Assembly: GCF_013373795.3 (NCBI RefSeq)
Contig: NZ_CP088022.1
Span: forward strand, 682,001 to 746,000
Direction of reading: 5' to 3'
From: Bradyrhizobium quebecense
Lineage (GTDB): Bacteria; Pseudomonadota; Alphaproteobacteria; Rhizobiales; Xanthobacteraceae
Length of the DNA: 64,000 nt
In this document: one piece after another, positions 1-8,976 of the stretch
How the letters are laid out: the number at the start of each line of letters is the position of its first letter
Position numbering within the stretch: position 1 is the stretch's first letter
Program-made: the position numbers and the translations under genes
The notes under the pieces: model-generated
The model's database searches: none
Told to the model about the DNA's origin: nothing
What the model saw: the letters and a program-made list of their open reading frames with translations, nothing else

Positions 1-905
1 ACGTGAGATGCCACCGACTCTTTCAGGCCCTCGAGGTCGTAGCCGCCCTCCAGCACGGAGACGACGCGGCCGCCGGCGCTCTTGTCGGCGAGGTCCATCA
101 GCTTGCGCGTGACCCAGCCGAAATCCTCCCCGGTCAGGTTGATCGAGGCCAGCGGATCGCGGTGATGCGCGTCGAAGCCTGCCGAGATGACGACGAGCTC
201 GGGGGAAAACTTCTCGAGCTGCGGCAGGATCAGATTCTCGAAGGCGGAGCGGAATTTGGCGCCGCCGTCGCCGGGCGCCAGCGGCGCGTTGACGACGGTG
301 TCGTGCTCGCCGCGCTCGCCTGAAGCGCCGGTGCCGGGGAACAGCGGCATCTGATGCGTCGAGCAGTACATCACGGTCGGATCGGCCCAGAAGATATCCT
401 GCGTGCCGTTGCCGTGGTGAACGTCGAAATCGATGATCGCGGCGCGCTTGATGCCGTATTTGCGCTGCGCGTGACGCGCGGCGATCGCGACATTGTCGAA
501 GAAGCAGAAGCCCATCGGTGTCGATTTCTCGGCGTGATGCCCGGGCGGGCGCACCGCAACGAAGGCGGTCTGGTGCGCGCCGGTCATCACCGCATCGGTC
601 GCCGCCACCGCGCCGCCGACGCCGCGCATCACGGCTTCCCAGGTGCCCGGCGACATCGAGGTGTCGCCGTCGATATAGATCATGCCGGAGGTCGGCGCGA
701 TGTGGCGCAGCTCGCCGACATAGTGCTCGCCATGACAGAGCAGCACGCTGTCGAGGTCGCCTTCCGGTGCGAGGTCGCGCACCAGCGCCTTGAAGCGGTC
801 TTCGCCAAGTACCTCGGCAACCGCGCGCAGCCGGTCGGGGCGTTCGGGATGTCCGGGTGGGGTCAGGTGTTCGAGGCAGGCGGTGTGCGTCAGAAGCAGT
901 GTCAT
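1..905 (-). CDS. Histone deacetylase family protein (partial, runs off the window start)
   Basis: Zn-dependent deacetylase of the HDAC/AcuC/acetylpolyamine amidohydrolase superfamily. Reading the minus strand from the ATG at 905 gives an open frame that continues past position 1. Family motifs are visible: PPGHHAE near residue 117, DFDVHHGNGTQ near residue 157 (metal and active-site Asp/His) and an AGFDAHHRDPL segment further on. These hold the charge-relay histidines and the Zn ligands. The likely role is removal of acetyl groups from small acetylated amines or proteins in the cytoplasm, but the substrate cannot be told from sequence. The 3' end lies outside the window. Family assignment is firm. 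Confidence 0.9.
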   Translation of the reverse strand, partial: MTLLLTHTACLEHLTPPGHPERPDRLRAVAEVLGEDRFKALVRDLAPEGDLDSVLLCHGEHYVGELRHIAPTSGMIYIDGDTSMSPGTWEAVMRGVGGAVAATDAVMTGAHQTAFVAVRPPGHHAEKSTPMGFCFFDNVAIAARHAQRKYGIKRAAIIDFDVHHGNGTQDIFWADPTVMYCSTHQMPLFPGTGASGERGEHDTVVNAPLAPGDGGAKFRSAFENLILPQLEKFSPELVVISAGFDAHHRDPLASINLTGEDFGWVTRKLMDLADKSAGGRVVSVLEGGYDLEGLKESVASH

Positions 906-1013
906 GCAAATTCCCGGCGCATTGGGGGCGCGTGCGAGGAGCGTCTAATTTAGGCCGTTACCGGCTCGCCGGAAAGGCCTGTCTCCGCCCCACGGATGTT
1001 CCATGCCCGCACT

Positions 1014-2684
1014 TCAATTGATCCGCTCGATCCGCTTTCCGGCCGCCGGGCCGACCGGGCTGTTGGCCTTGAAATAGGCATAGAGCGCATCGACGTCGTA
1101 GATGCCGAACTGCTGCGCCGTTCCGTCCTTGAACACCGTGAAGCCGTCGCCGCCCTCGGCGAGATAATGGTTCACGGTGACGCGATAGCCCGCGCCCGGA
1201 TCGATCGGCTTGCCGTCGAGCGACATCCGCGCGGCGATGATGCGCGCGCCGTCGGGCTTGCTCGCATCCCACGCATAGGCAAAGCCCTTTGAGACCTGCA
1301 GGGCGCGCGGCCGTTTCGGGTCGGCCCATTGCTGCTCCAGCACGTCCTTGAGCTGCTTGCCGGTCAGCGTCATCGTCACCAGCTGGTTACGGAATGGCTG
1401 GCTGGCGAAGATGTCGGCATAGGTGACGGCGCCGTCCTCGCGCTTGACGATGTCGGTGCGCACGCCGCCGGGATTGGTGAAGGCGATCACCGCGCCGCCA
1501 TTCGGCTCCGAGCTGGTGGCAAGCAGCTGCGCGTCGGCGACGATATCGCCGAGCGGGCTTTCGCCGGTCTCGGCCGGCGTGCGCGACAGCGTTTCCGTCA
1601 CCGAGCCTGCCGCGCGGTTGGCGATCGGCGCGGCGAGCCGGTCGTAGGATTCGAGCAGCGCGCTCTGCTCGGGATCCTTGGCCGTGCCGCCGATCTTCAC
1701 GATGGTGTTGTCGGCCTTGGCGCCAATCACGTCGTGGCTGTTCGGATCGAGCTGAAGATCGATCGCGGTGACCAGCGTGCCGTATTTGTCGCCTGATGTG
1801 ACGAGCCGTCCGTCGATCTCGCAGACATAGGCCTGGTGGGTGTGGCCGGAGATCACGACGTCGACGGCGCGATCGAACTTCTTGACGATATCGACGATCG
1901 GCCCCGAGATGCCGGGGCATTCATTATAGTCGCCGGTCGGAAAGCCGCCTTCGTGGATCAAGACCACGATCGCCTCGACGCCCTTTGCCTTCAGCTCGGG
2001 GACCAGCGCATTGACGGTCTCGGCCTCGTCGCGGAATTCCAGGCTGGCAACGCCGGCCGGCGATACCAGGTTCGGGGTGTTCTTCAGCGTCAACCCGATG
2101 AAGGCCACCGGTATGCCGTCGAATTCCTTGATCTCGTAGGGCGGAAACACCGGCTTGCCAGTGGTCTTGTCGATCGTGGAGGCGGCGAGATAGCGGAATT
2201 TGGCCCCCAGGAAGGGATGCGGCCCCTGGCATTTGTCGACCGGGTGGCAGCCGCCATTCTGCATCCGCAGGAGCTCGTCCTTGCCCTCGTCGAATTCGTG
2301 GTTGCCGACCGACGAGATCGCAAGCCCCATCATCGACAGCGACTCGATAGTCGGCTCGTCGTGAAACATCGCCGACAAAAACGGGCTCGCGCCGATCAGG
2401 TCGCCGGCCGCGACGAAGATGTTGTTGTTGTGGCCTTCACGCAGCTGCTTGACGACGGTGGATAATCGCTCGGCGCCGCCGGCGGGCACCATGATCTTCC
2501 TGGTCGCATCAGCGGGATCGGTGATGCGGATGCCGCCCGGCGGCGGCCGCAGATAGCCGTGGAAATCGTTGATCGCGAGAATGCGCAGGCTCACCGGCGC
2601 TGCGGTCTGCGCCTGGCAGGGGCCTGCCGCGGCCAGTCCGAGTGCGCAGAGCGCGGCGAGGGGCGTAGGGCGGGGCTGTCTCAT
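1014..2684 (-). CDS. Secreted 5'-nucleotidase / metallophosphoesterase
   Basis: Periplasmic two-domain 5'-nucleotidase (UshA/YfkN-like), expected to hydrolyse nucleotides or related phosphate esters with two divalent metals. After a signal peptide (residues 1-28, ending in CQAQ) the metallophosphatase domain shows AINDFHGY, GDLIGASP, GNHEFDEG and SGHTHQAY. The C-terminal nucleotidase domain shows GESPLGDIVADAQ, NPGGVRTDI and FRNQLVTM. About 556 aa, usual length. I placed the start at the ATG at 2684 because it puts the signal peptide at the N-terminus; the frame stays open upstream to 2738. It is separate from the crotonase gene upstream by about 75 bases. Confidence 0.9.
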   Translation of the reverse strand: MRQPRPTPLAALCALGLAAAGPCQAQTAAPVSLRILAINDFHGYLRPPPGGIRITDPADATRKIMVPAGGAERLSTVVKQLREGHNNNIFVAAGDLIGASPFLSAMFHDEPTIESLSMMGLAISSVGNHEFDEGKDELLRMQNGGCHPVDKCQGPHPFLGAKFRYLAASTIDKTTGKPVFPPYEIKEFDGIPVAFIGLTLKNTPNLVSPAGVASLEFRDEAETVNALVPELKAKGVEAIVVLIHEGGFPTGDYNECPGISGPIVDIVKKFDRAVDVVISGHTHQAYVCEIDGRLVTSGDKYGTLVTAIDLQLDPNSHDVIGAKADNTIVKIGGTAKDPEQSALLESYDRLAAPIANRAAGSVTETLSRTPAETGESPLGDIVADAQLLATSSEPNGGAVIAFTNPGGVRTDIVKREDGAVTYADIFASQPFRNQLVTMTLTGKQLKDVLEQQWADPKRPRALQVSKGFAYAWDASKPDGARIIAARMSLDGKPIDPGAGYRVTVNHYLAEGGDGFTVFKDGTAQQFGIYDVDALYAYFKANSPVGPAAGKRIERIN

Positions 2685-2760
2685 GACCTGTCCATGGCGT
2701 GCACGATCATGGAACACACGATCACGGCGCGACGCCACTACAATTTTGCGACGCTTCGTT

Positions 2761-3522
2761 TCAATCCTTCGTGCGCGCCATGAAGGCCTTGAAGGCGCTG
2801 ACCGCCTCGTTGGAGCGCATCCGCTCGCTGAACAGATGGTTCTCCTGCTCGATGCGGCGGGTGACGTCCTCGGGCGGCAGCCGGATCAGGCGTCGCGAGA
2901 TCGCCACCGCCTCGGCCGGCAGCGCGCAGATCTCGCGCGCCACCTTGTGCGCCTCGACCTCGGCATGCCCCGGCGCCACCACGGTGTTGACGAAGCCGGC
3001 GACGCGGGCGTCGTCGGCCGACATGGTGCGGCCCATCACCAGCATCGCGAAGGCGCGCTGATGGCCCATCATGCGCGGCATCAGCAGGCTGGAGGCGCCT
3101 TCCGGCACCAGGCCGAAATTGGAGAACGGCGTCGAGAACAGCGCGGCCTTGCTCGCCAGCACATAGTCGCAGTGAAACAGCATCGTGGTGCCGATGCCCA
3201 TCGCGACGCCGTCGACAGCGGCGATGATCGGCTTCACATTGTGGGCCAGCGAATACAGGAACTTGACCAGGCCGGAGGCGGGCGGCGTCTCGCCGGTCGA
3301 GGTGCCCTGCGCGAGCAGGTCCTCGATGTCGTTGCCCGCGGTGAACACGCCGGAGCCGCCGGTGATGATCAGGCAGCGGATCTTCGGATTGTTCTGCGCC
3401 TTGTCGATCGCATCGCTGATCGCGCGAAACATCTCCTGGGTGATCGCGTTCTTCTTCTCGGGCCTGCGCAGCCGGATCACGCGTGTGGCGGCTTCGTCGG
3501 TGACTATGACATGCGCGGTCAT
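2761..3522 (-). CDS. Enoyl-CoA hydratase/isomerase (crotonase) family protein
   Basis: Crotonase-fold protein of 253 aa that would act on an acyl-CoA in fatty-acid or aromatic-acid breakdown. Visible family features are RPEKKNAI near the N-terminus, the oxyanion-hole segment GVFTAGNDIEDL near residue 62, a second oxyanion stretch (VDGVAMGIGTTM) and PEGASSLLMPRMMG with the conserved Glu. The C-terminal helix FSERMRSNEAVSAFKAFM is typical. The start is ATG 3522; a TTG one codon upstream is possible. The substrate is unknown, and a second crotonase lies at 47030. Confidence 0.88.
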   Translation of the reverse strand: MTAHVIVTDEAATRVIRLRRPEKKNAITQEMFRAISDAIDKAQNNPKIRCLIITGGSGVFTAGNDIEDLLAQGTSTGETPPASGLVKFLYSLAHNVKPIIAAVDGVAMGIGTTMLFHCDYVLASKAALFSTPFSNFGLVPEGASSLLMPRMMGHQRAFAMLVMGRTMSADDARVAGFVNTVVAPGHAEVEAHKVAREICALPAEAVAISRRLIRLPPEDVTRRIEQENHLFSERMRSNEAVSAFKAFMARTKD

Positions 3523-3762
3523 CAAGCAGTCCCAGAGTAAGCGGTCCGAGTGTCGGCCGGCAGCGTCGCCGGTGGAGGTCGTGACTGCTATCCTACATGA
3601 TCCCGTGCAAGCCCCAAGGGCTCCAGCGTGTTCTGCTCTGCTTTTCCCCGTGGGCGAGCATGAGAACGGCGCAATGCAGTTAACCGGATTTCGCGATTTG
3701 CAGGGCGCCGGCCTCGCAAGCCGAACCGGCGCCGTCGCATGTAACCCTGCATCGTGCTCCGC

Positions 3763-4491
3763 TCAGCCGCGCCCGACGAACGAGCCGATGCCGCGGCCGA
3801 CCTCCACGCCGTGATGAAGTAGGGCGCCGAGATGATCGCCGGGGACCGACATCGCATCAAGGCCGTTCTCCGCGGCAAAGCGCTGCATCGGCACATGCGG
3901 TGCGTCGTCCTGTCCGTTCCAGAGCAGTACCGGCACGCGTGAGGACAGCACGGCGTCCCTGGCGCCATCGATCTGGCCGAGCGCATCGAAGCAGGCGCGC
4001 ACGCCGCCCTCGAGGTCGGACGTTACCCATCCCGTGAGCTGCGGCGCGGTACGGCGCGCAAACGTCATGAAGGCGCCATACGTCAGCGGGCCGGCGTTGC
4101 CGCGCGGCAGTCCGGTGAGGAAGTCCCAGCCGCCGATTGCCAGCGACGCCAGCCGGGTCGGGAAGAACCGGGCGACGCCCACCGCGACCCAGCCGCCCAT
4201 CGAATGTCCGACCACATGGGCGCGCTCGTGGCCGAGATCGTCGATCACGGCGACGATATCGCCGGCACGTTGTTCCTGATCGTAGAATTCGGGATCGGCG
4301 GGCTTGTCGCTCAGGCCATGTCCGAGCGAATCGACGCAGACGACGCGGAAGCGATCGGCGAGCGCGTCGACCACGCCGCACTGCTTCCAGCTGGCGGCGT
4401 TGAGCAGCAGGCCGTGCTGTAGCACGATCAGCGGCCCGGACCCTTCAACGGTGTAATGGATGCGCTGGCCCCGATGATTGGCGAATGGCAT
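3763..4491 (-). CDS. Alpha/beta hydrolase
   Basis: Cytoplasmic alpha/beta-hydrolase of 242 aa. It shows the oxyanion HG (LQHGLLLNAASW), the nucleophile elbow GHSMGGW, a following acid region and the catalytic His in PGDHLGALLHHG. Closest in appearance to the epoxide hydrolase/haloperoxidase-like group of small esterases, but the substrate cannot be deduced. The start at ATG 4491 puts the beta-strand RIHYTVEGSGP at the right distance; upstream codons to 4599 look non-conserved. It precedes a DinB-like gene on the same strand by about 115 bases. Confidence 0.85.
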   Translation of the reverse strand: MPFANHRGQRIHYTVEGSGPLIVLQHGLLLNAASWKQCGVVDALADRFRVVCVDSLGHGLSDKPADPEFYDQEQRAGDIVAVIDDLGHERAHVVGHSMGGWVAVGVARFFPTRLASLAIGGWDFLTGLPRGNAGPLTYGAFMTFARRTAPQLTGWVTSDLEGGVRACFDALGQIDGARDAVLSSRVPVLLWNGQDDAPHVPMQRFAAENGLDAMSVPGDHLGALLHHGVEVGRGIGSFVGRG

Positions 4492-4607
4492 GTCTGGAGT
4501 TCCCCACGTTTCACCTGAGGTGAGCGCGGAGGCGCCGGGATTCAAGACCTTGTTCCGGATCGGGAACCGATCCGCATCGCCGCCCGATCGCGTGCGCAAC
4601 CTGGCGT

Positions 4608-5171
4608 TCAGCCGCCCCAGACGGTGGCTTCGCTCCAGCCAAGGTCCTTGAACTCGGCCGCCCGGAGCGGCGCCTCGCCGGCGGCGAAGAATTCGTCGAG
4701 CTGCGGCGGTTTGACCGTGGTCTCGGAGAGCATCGCATGGGCTTGGCCGCGATGATGGATCTGGTGCTGAAACAAATGCATCAGAAGGCGGTCGCGCCGC
4801 TCGGTCTGCACCGAGCTGTCGCGATTGACCTTGACCACCTCATCGAGCCGTTCAGGCGTCAGCGCATCGCAGTGGGCGATCAGGCGCTGGTCGATCGCGC
4901 CTTGCGCTGCTTGCAGCGCCGCGACCGCCGGGTAGGGCACCTCGTTCGCCCACGCCTTCGGCCCGAGCCAGCCACCTTCGAGCGCGTCGACGTAGAACAG
5001 ATCGATGACATGGATGTGGTTCAGCGTCGCCTGCAGGCTCGGGAAGAATCCGGTCCGCGCGGCGGCGAACTCCGTCTGGCCGAGACTGCCGCATGCTGCG
5101 AGCAGGCGATGATTGGCCCAGGTGTTGTTGTAAGCAAAGGCGCGAAAAGTCTGAACGAGGCTTGCCGGCAT
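4608..5171 (-). CDS. DinB family protein (putative metalloenzyme)
   Basis: Four-helix DinB/YfiT-like protein of 187 aa. The three expected metal-ligand histidines appear as LNHIHVIDLFYVDAL near residue 45 and HLFQHQIHHRGQAHAML near residue 140. Members often use a thiol cofactor or act as putative hydrolases or transferases; no specific reaction is implied here. The start at ATG 5171 has GAGGA about six bases upstream; a GTG at 5183 is in frame but less well placed. It is followed on the same strand by the alpha/beta hydrolase and preceded by a LysR gene. Confidence 0.85.
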   Translation of the reverse strand: MPASLVQTFRAFAYNNTWANHRLLAACGSLGQTEFAAARTGFFPSLQATLNHIHVIDLFYVDALEGGWLGPKAWANEVPYPAVAALQAAQGAIDQRLIAHCDALTPERLDEVVKVNRDSSVQTERRDRLLMHLFQHQIHHRGQAHAMLSETTVKPPQLDEFFAAGEAPLRAAEFKDLGWSEATVWGG

Positions 5172-5196
5172 ATCGGTCCTCACTGGATTGGTTGTG

Positions 5197-6087
5197 TCAG
5201 GCAGGCGCCGTGGCCAGCCGGCCGACCCGCGACAGTAACAGTTTCAGGATCGGCGATTTGTTGGCCTTGTGATAGGCGATCACGAGATCCAGCGTCGGCG
5301 CCCCGCCCTGCACCGGCCGGGTGGTGATGCTGTCGGGCAGATAGCGGGCCGTGTAGGCCGGCAGCAGCATCACGCCATGCGTCGAGGTGATCATCGATAT
5401 CGCGTGCACGACATTGTGCACCTCGTGCTCCGGCCTCGGATCGATGCCGGCGCGGTTGAAATAGTCCAGCACGACGCGGCGCACCGCCGGCGCGGATTTG
5501 GACGGCAGATAGAAGGTCTCGCCCGCGATGTCTTCCGGCGCAACGGCTGACTGCGCCGCCAGCCGATGGTTGCTCGGAAACACGAACACCAGCGGATCGG
5601 TGCGCACGCGCTTGTACGCCAGATCCTCCATGCTCTCGTCGGCGCGGATAAAGGCCGCATCGAGCTTGCGCCGCATCAGGGCCTTGGCGAGCAAGGGCGA
5701 GTAGTCGCTCGACAGGCGGATGTCGATGCCGGGAAATTCCTCCCGCAACACGCGGGTCACCTCGGGCAGCAGATCGATTTCGGCGCCCGACAGGAAGCCG
5801 AGCGAGAAGACAGGCTTCGGCGGCTGGGCCGCGCGCAGCGCCGCTTCCTTGGCGGCCTCGGCCTGCAACAGCGCCATGCGGGCATGGTCGAGGAATGCCT
5901 TGCCGGCCGCGGTCAGCTCGATGCCCTGCGCGCCGCGATTCAACAGTTGTACGCCGACCTCCTCCTCGAGATCGCGGATCTGCCGGCTGAGCGAGGGCTG
6001 CGAGGTGTGGAGCTTCTGCTCGGCGGCAACCGTCAGGCTGCCGGCATCGGCCACGGCAACGAAGTAGCGGAGATGCCGGAGCTCCAT
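5197..6087 (-). CDS. LysR family transcriptional regulator
   Basis: LTTR of 296 aa. The N-terminal winged HTH is plain (MELRHLRYFVAVADAGSL, then LHTSQPSLSRQIRDLEEE), followed by a periplasmic-binding-like effector domain containing FLSGAEIDLLPEVTRVLREEFP. The start at ATG 6087 matches the invariant LTTR start of this subclass. It sits upstream of, and on the same strand as, the DinB-like and hydrolase genes, and divergently from the secreted protein at 6274, so either side could be its target. No inducer can be named. Confidence 0.93.
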   Translation of the reverse strand: MELRHLRYFVAVADAGSLTVAAEQKLHTSQPSLSRQIRDLEEEVGVQLLNRGAQGIELTAAGKAFLDHARMALLQAEAAKEAALRAAQPPKPVFSLGFLSGAEIDLLPEVTRVLREEFPGIDIRLSSDYSPLLAKALMRRKLDAAFIRADESMEDLAYKRVRTDPLVFVFPSNHRLAAQSAVAPEDIAGETFYLPSKSAPAVRRVVLDYFNRAGIDPRPEHEVHNVVHAISMITSTHGVMLLPAYTARYLPDSITTRPVQGGAPTLDLVIAYHKANKSPILKLLLSRVGRLATAPA

Positions 6088-6273
6088 CGCAATCTCCCAA
6101 TCACGGCCTGCCAAGTCTCATTGCCATCTCTCACAGGCATCTCTCGCGGGCATGGGGCCAGCTTACAAAGTCTTTTTCAAGCCGGCCAGCGCTCACTATA
6201 GCGAAGCGTATTCCCAGTGCGCGCTCTGCCTCGCAGGCAGAGGAGCCGCGCGAAGCCAGGCCGGAGCTTGCGC

Positions 6274-6948
6274 ATGCGGATGAGGCTCGGAGCATTGCTG
6301 TTGCCGCTGCTGGTGCTGACAGGGCCCGGCGGTGCCGCCGCGCAATCTTTCGGCAATCAAACGAGGGCAAGTGCCATGGATGCGGACGTCGCAACGATCA
6401 AGCAGGCACTCGCCGGAAATTGGGAGAGCATCGCGCCCGAGATCCGGCCGAGCAAGAATCCGGACGGCTCGATCAAGCCGTTCTATCTCAAGCGCGCCTT
6501 CATTTATCAGTCCTCCGACCGGTTCGAACTCGTGGTGGTCAACTCGGCCGATCCGTACGGCAAGGCGCCGCTGGCGCGGATCAGGATCGTCGGACACATG
6601 CAGTGGCAGGGTGTGCATCCGATCGCACCTAGCGCGCAGAAGGTCGACTTCGTCGCCGACGAGGCCTACGAGGTCACGCCGCTGGCACAGGGCTTTGCCG
6701 ATGTGCTCAACAAGGTCGCCTCCGCCCGCTACGCGCCATGGGCGGTCGACGCGCCGCAGAGCATCTTCGGCAAATCCTTCGCACCGTTTGCGCTGAAGGA
6801 AGGCACCAACTTCATGGAATACGACCTGGTCTATCTCAGGGGCGACCTGCTGTTCTGGGGCGCCCGCAATGTCGACGGCCGCGGCTTCGACACCGAGCAG
6901 AACCGGCCGACCAATCTGCAGATCCCGCTGGTCCGCAAGCAACCCTGA
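6274..6948 (+). CDS. Secreted protein of unknown function
   Basis: A 224-residue protein with a clear signal peptide (LGALLLPLLVLTGPGGAAAQ). The mature part has regularly alternating sequence such as FYLKRAFIYQSSDRFELVVVNSAD and ends near NLQIPLVRKQP. I do not recognise a domain. The ATG at 6274 has GGAG seven bases upstream; a second ATG at 6280 is equally usable. It lies divergently from the LysR gene and 35 bases before the SnoaL-like gene on the same strand, so the two may be cotranscribed. Confidence 0.7.
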   Translation: MRMRLGALLLPLLVLTGPGGAAAQSFGNQTRASAMDADVATIKQALAGNWESIAPEIRPSKNPDGSIKPFYLKRAFIYQSSDRFELVVVNSADPYGKAPLARIRIVGHMQWQGVHPIAPSAQKVDFVADEAYEVTPLAQGFADVLNKVASARYAPWAVDAPQSIFGKSFAPFALKEGTNFMEYDLVYLRGDLLFWGARNVDGRGFDTEQNRPTNLQIPLVRKQP

Positions 6949-6983
6949 TCAAGTAACCCTGATATCGTCAAGGGAACGAAGCC

Positions 6984-7385
6984 ATGAACACGTCGAACCA
7001 AGATCGCCGCGTCCAGTTCGTGCTGGACGCGTTCGATACCCTGTTCAACAGGCGCGACTATGCCGCCGCCGAGCGGCTCTGGTCGCCGCGCTACATCCAG
7101 CACAGCGCGCACATTGCGCCCGGCCGGGACGGGCTGTTCGATCTCGTCAAGGGCTTGCCCGCGACGCTGCGCTATGAGAACCATGTCGGCGCGGCGCGCG
7201 GCGATTTCGTCATTCTGCACGGCCGGTTCAGCGGTCATGGTCTGCCGGCGGCATGGGTCGTCGCCGACATCGTGCGCATGGAGGGTGACGTGCTCGCCGA
7301 GCACTGGGACGTCATCCAGTATGAGGCGACGCGCGAACAGTCGCGCAGCGGACTGCCGATGTTCGGCGATCGCTTTCCCGGCTGA
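6984..7385 (+). CDS. SnoaL-like / NTF2-fold protein
   Basis: A 133-aa NTF2-like fold protein of the SnoaL/ester cyclase-like type: FDTLFNRRDYAAAERLWSPRY, IQHSAHIAPGRDGL, then GDFVILHGRFSGHG and a C-terminal VRMEGDVLAEHWDVIQ strand. This arrangement is typical of small cone-shaped proteins that act as isomerases or cyclases or as binding scaffolds. It is flanked by a secreted protein upstream and a two-domain VOC protein downstream, all in one direction. The specific reaction is unknown. Confidence 0.82.
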   Translation: MNTSNQDRRVQFVLDAFDTLFNRRDYAAAERLWSPRYIQHSAHIAPGRDGLFDLVKGLPATLRYENHVGAARGDFVILHGRFSGHGLPAAWVVADIVRMEGDVLAEHWDVIQYEATREQSRSGLPMFGDRFPG

Positions 7386-7426
7386 GCCGGCCCAGCGAGC
7401 GCGCACGGCGGCTGGGGAGACCGGAC

Positions 7427-8119
7427 ATGCAACTCGCAAAGAACGTGATCGACGTCGGCCTTTCCACCAACAATCTGGAGCCGATGCTGCGGTTCTGGCA
7501 GCAGGACGCCGGCGTTCGCTTCGACCACATGTTGCCGATCCGGCGCGGACAGAAGCAGTACCGGCACGACGCGCATGGTTCGGTCATCAAGCTCAACCAT
7601 CATGTCGAGCCGCTGCCGGATGCGGCACCGAGCGGCTATCGCGAGCTGATCGTTGCGCGAGACGGCGTTGGAGCGCCGCAGCGCATGGCCGATCCCGACG
7701 GCAACAGCGTTTGCCTGGTGGCGCCCGGACATGACGGCATCACCCAGATTGCCGTTTCCATGGCCGTGCGCGACCTCGCCGCGCATCGCGAATTCTACGG
7801 CGATATTCTCGGCTTCGCCGAGCAATCCTGGTCGGGCGGTCCGGCATTTCGCCTCGGCGAGAGCCTGATCCTGCTCAGGGAAGATCGTGCCGCGACCGTC
7901 GATCCGGTTCGGGGCGCGCGCGGCTGGCGCTACATCACGCTGCAAGTCGCCGATATCGACGCCGTGCACGACGGGCTGCGCGCCAAGGGCGTACGCGAGG
8001 GCCTCGCGCCGGTGACGCTTGGCGAGGTCGCGCGGATTTCCATGATCCTCGATCCAGACGGCAACTGGATCGAACTTTCCCGCCGCGCATCGATCGTCGG
8101 CAGCCTGTCCGACCACTAG
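7427..8119 (+). CDS. VOC family protein (two glyoxalase-like domains)
   Basis: A 230-aa vicinal-oxygen-chelate protein with two tandem betaalphabetabetabeta units, residues about 5-95 and 105-225. Signatures are DVGLSTNNLEPMLRFWQ and DPDGNSVCLV in the first unit, and VRDLAAHREFYGDILGF plus ILDPDGNWIELSR in the second. Members bind a divalent metal and act as dioxygenases, lyases or resistance proteins. It lies 41 bases after the SnoaL-like gene in the same direction and probably belongs to the same transcript. The substrate is undetermined. Confidence 0.85.
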   Translation: MQLAKNVIDVGLSTNNLEPMLRFWQQDAGVRFDHMLPIRRGQKQYRHDAHGSVIKLNHHVEPLPDAAPSGYRELIVARDGVGAPQRMADPDGNSVCLVAPGHDGITQIAVSMAVRDLAAHREFYGDILGFAEQSWSGGPAFRLGESLILLREDRAATVDPVRGARGWRYITLQVADIDAVHDGLRAKGVREGLAPVTLGEVARISMILDPDGNWIELSRRASIVGSLSDH

Positions 8120-8212
8120 GCGTCAATGGATCCGACCCCTGGGGCGACGCGGCGGAACGAACCGGCTTCTTCCGCTGTTGGGTGAAAGGGGCTTCCAAGA
8201 GAGGGAACCGCA

Positions 8213-8485
8213 ATGACAAAGGCAATTGCAGTCGCAACTGCATTGCTGCTTGGCACAGCCTCATTCGCTGTGGCGCAGACGTCGAAGAGCGGCGGCGGAA
8301 CGGCATCTCCGGGCGCTTCGCAGTCCAGCCCGGGCCATGAGATGCAGAATTCGAAGAGCAGCACCGGGCCCGGCGCGTCTGAATACAGCCCCGGGGATCG
8401 TATGCATGACAAAGGCACGGTAGGCCGGGCAAAGGGCGCGTCTGAATTTACCCCGGGCGATCGCATGAACGACAAGCGCAAGTAG
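8213..8485 (+). CDS. Small secreted repeat protein
   Basis: A 90-aa protein with a signal peptide (MTKAIAVATALLLGTASFAVAQ) and a mature part of about 68 residues made of imperfect repeats: SSPGHEMQN, ASEYSPGDRMHDKG and ASEFTPGDRMNDKRK. The repeated element is [S/T]PG[D/H]xM. The mature protein is hydrophilic and likely disordered. GAGAGGGA lies just upstream of the ATG. Similar proteins are common in Bradyrhizobium, but no function is known to me. It is convergent with the His-rich gene at 8566. Confidence 0.75.
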   Translation: MTKAIAVATALLLGTASFAVAQTSKSGGGTASPGASQSSPGHEMQNSKSSTGPGASEYSPGDRMHDKGTVGRAKGASEFTPGDRMNDKRK

Positions 8486-8500
8486 AGGATCAAGCCTGCA

Positions 8501-8531
8501 TTGAAGTCGCCGGTCTACCCGGCGACTTCAA
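8501..8531. terminator. Stem-loop between convergent genes
   Basis: A perfect 13-bp inverted repeat, TTGAAGTCGCCGG / CCGGCGACTTCAA, with a 5-nt loop. It lies 16 bases past the stop at 8485 and about 35 bases before the end of the convergent gene at 8566. The U-tract is weak on either strand, so termination is inferred from position and stem strength. Confidence 0.6.
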
Positions 8532-8565
8532 GATTTGGCCCCTTGGTCGCAACTCCCCGACAGCT

Positions 8566-8793
8566 TCAGTGACGGTGCTTCCAGTTGCCCCGGCCGCGGT
8601 ACCATCCGTAGTGATGACCGCGATTGCCGTGCCAACCGCCATGTCCGTGGCCGTGTCCATGGCCGCCCCTTACCTGAATGACGGCTGCGTCCTGGGCCGC
8701 AATCGGCGCTATTCCCAACCTCGCGGACGCAGGGCTGACAAACGCCAAAATCAATAACGACACCCCTGCAATAATCCACTGAACATATCTCAC
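8566..8793 (-). CDS. Small His/Gly-rich secreted protein
   Basis: A 75-aa protein with a signal peptide (VQWIIAGVSLLILAFVSPASA) and a C-terminal half rich in Gly, His and Trp: GGHGHGHGHGG, HGNRGHHYGWYRGRGNW. Such tracts can bind Ni, Zn or Cu, but this is only suggested by composition. The promoter side faces the lytic transglycosylase gene. Similar short GHGHGHG proteins occur in rhizobia. Function unknown. Confidence 0.72.
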   Translation of the reverse strand: MRYVQWIIAGVSLLILAFVSPASARLGIAPIAAQDAAVIQVRGGHGHGHGHGGWHGNRGHHYGWYRGRGNWKHRH

Positions 8794-8976
8794 CGAGATA
8801 TTCCTCCTGCGCGGAATTGCGCGAACTCACAAGGCGAGCATAGCTCCGTTTGTTCCATCTACCCGCCAAAAATGTTCCGGATTTACGTCAAGACAACCCC
8901 GACGAGGTCCGCATCCCAGATTTCTGCCTGCCAGGCGGTGCTGATGCTATGATTGAATGAACAGATACTCCCTTTG

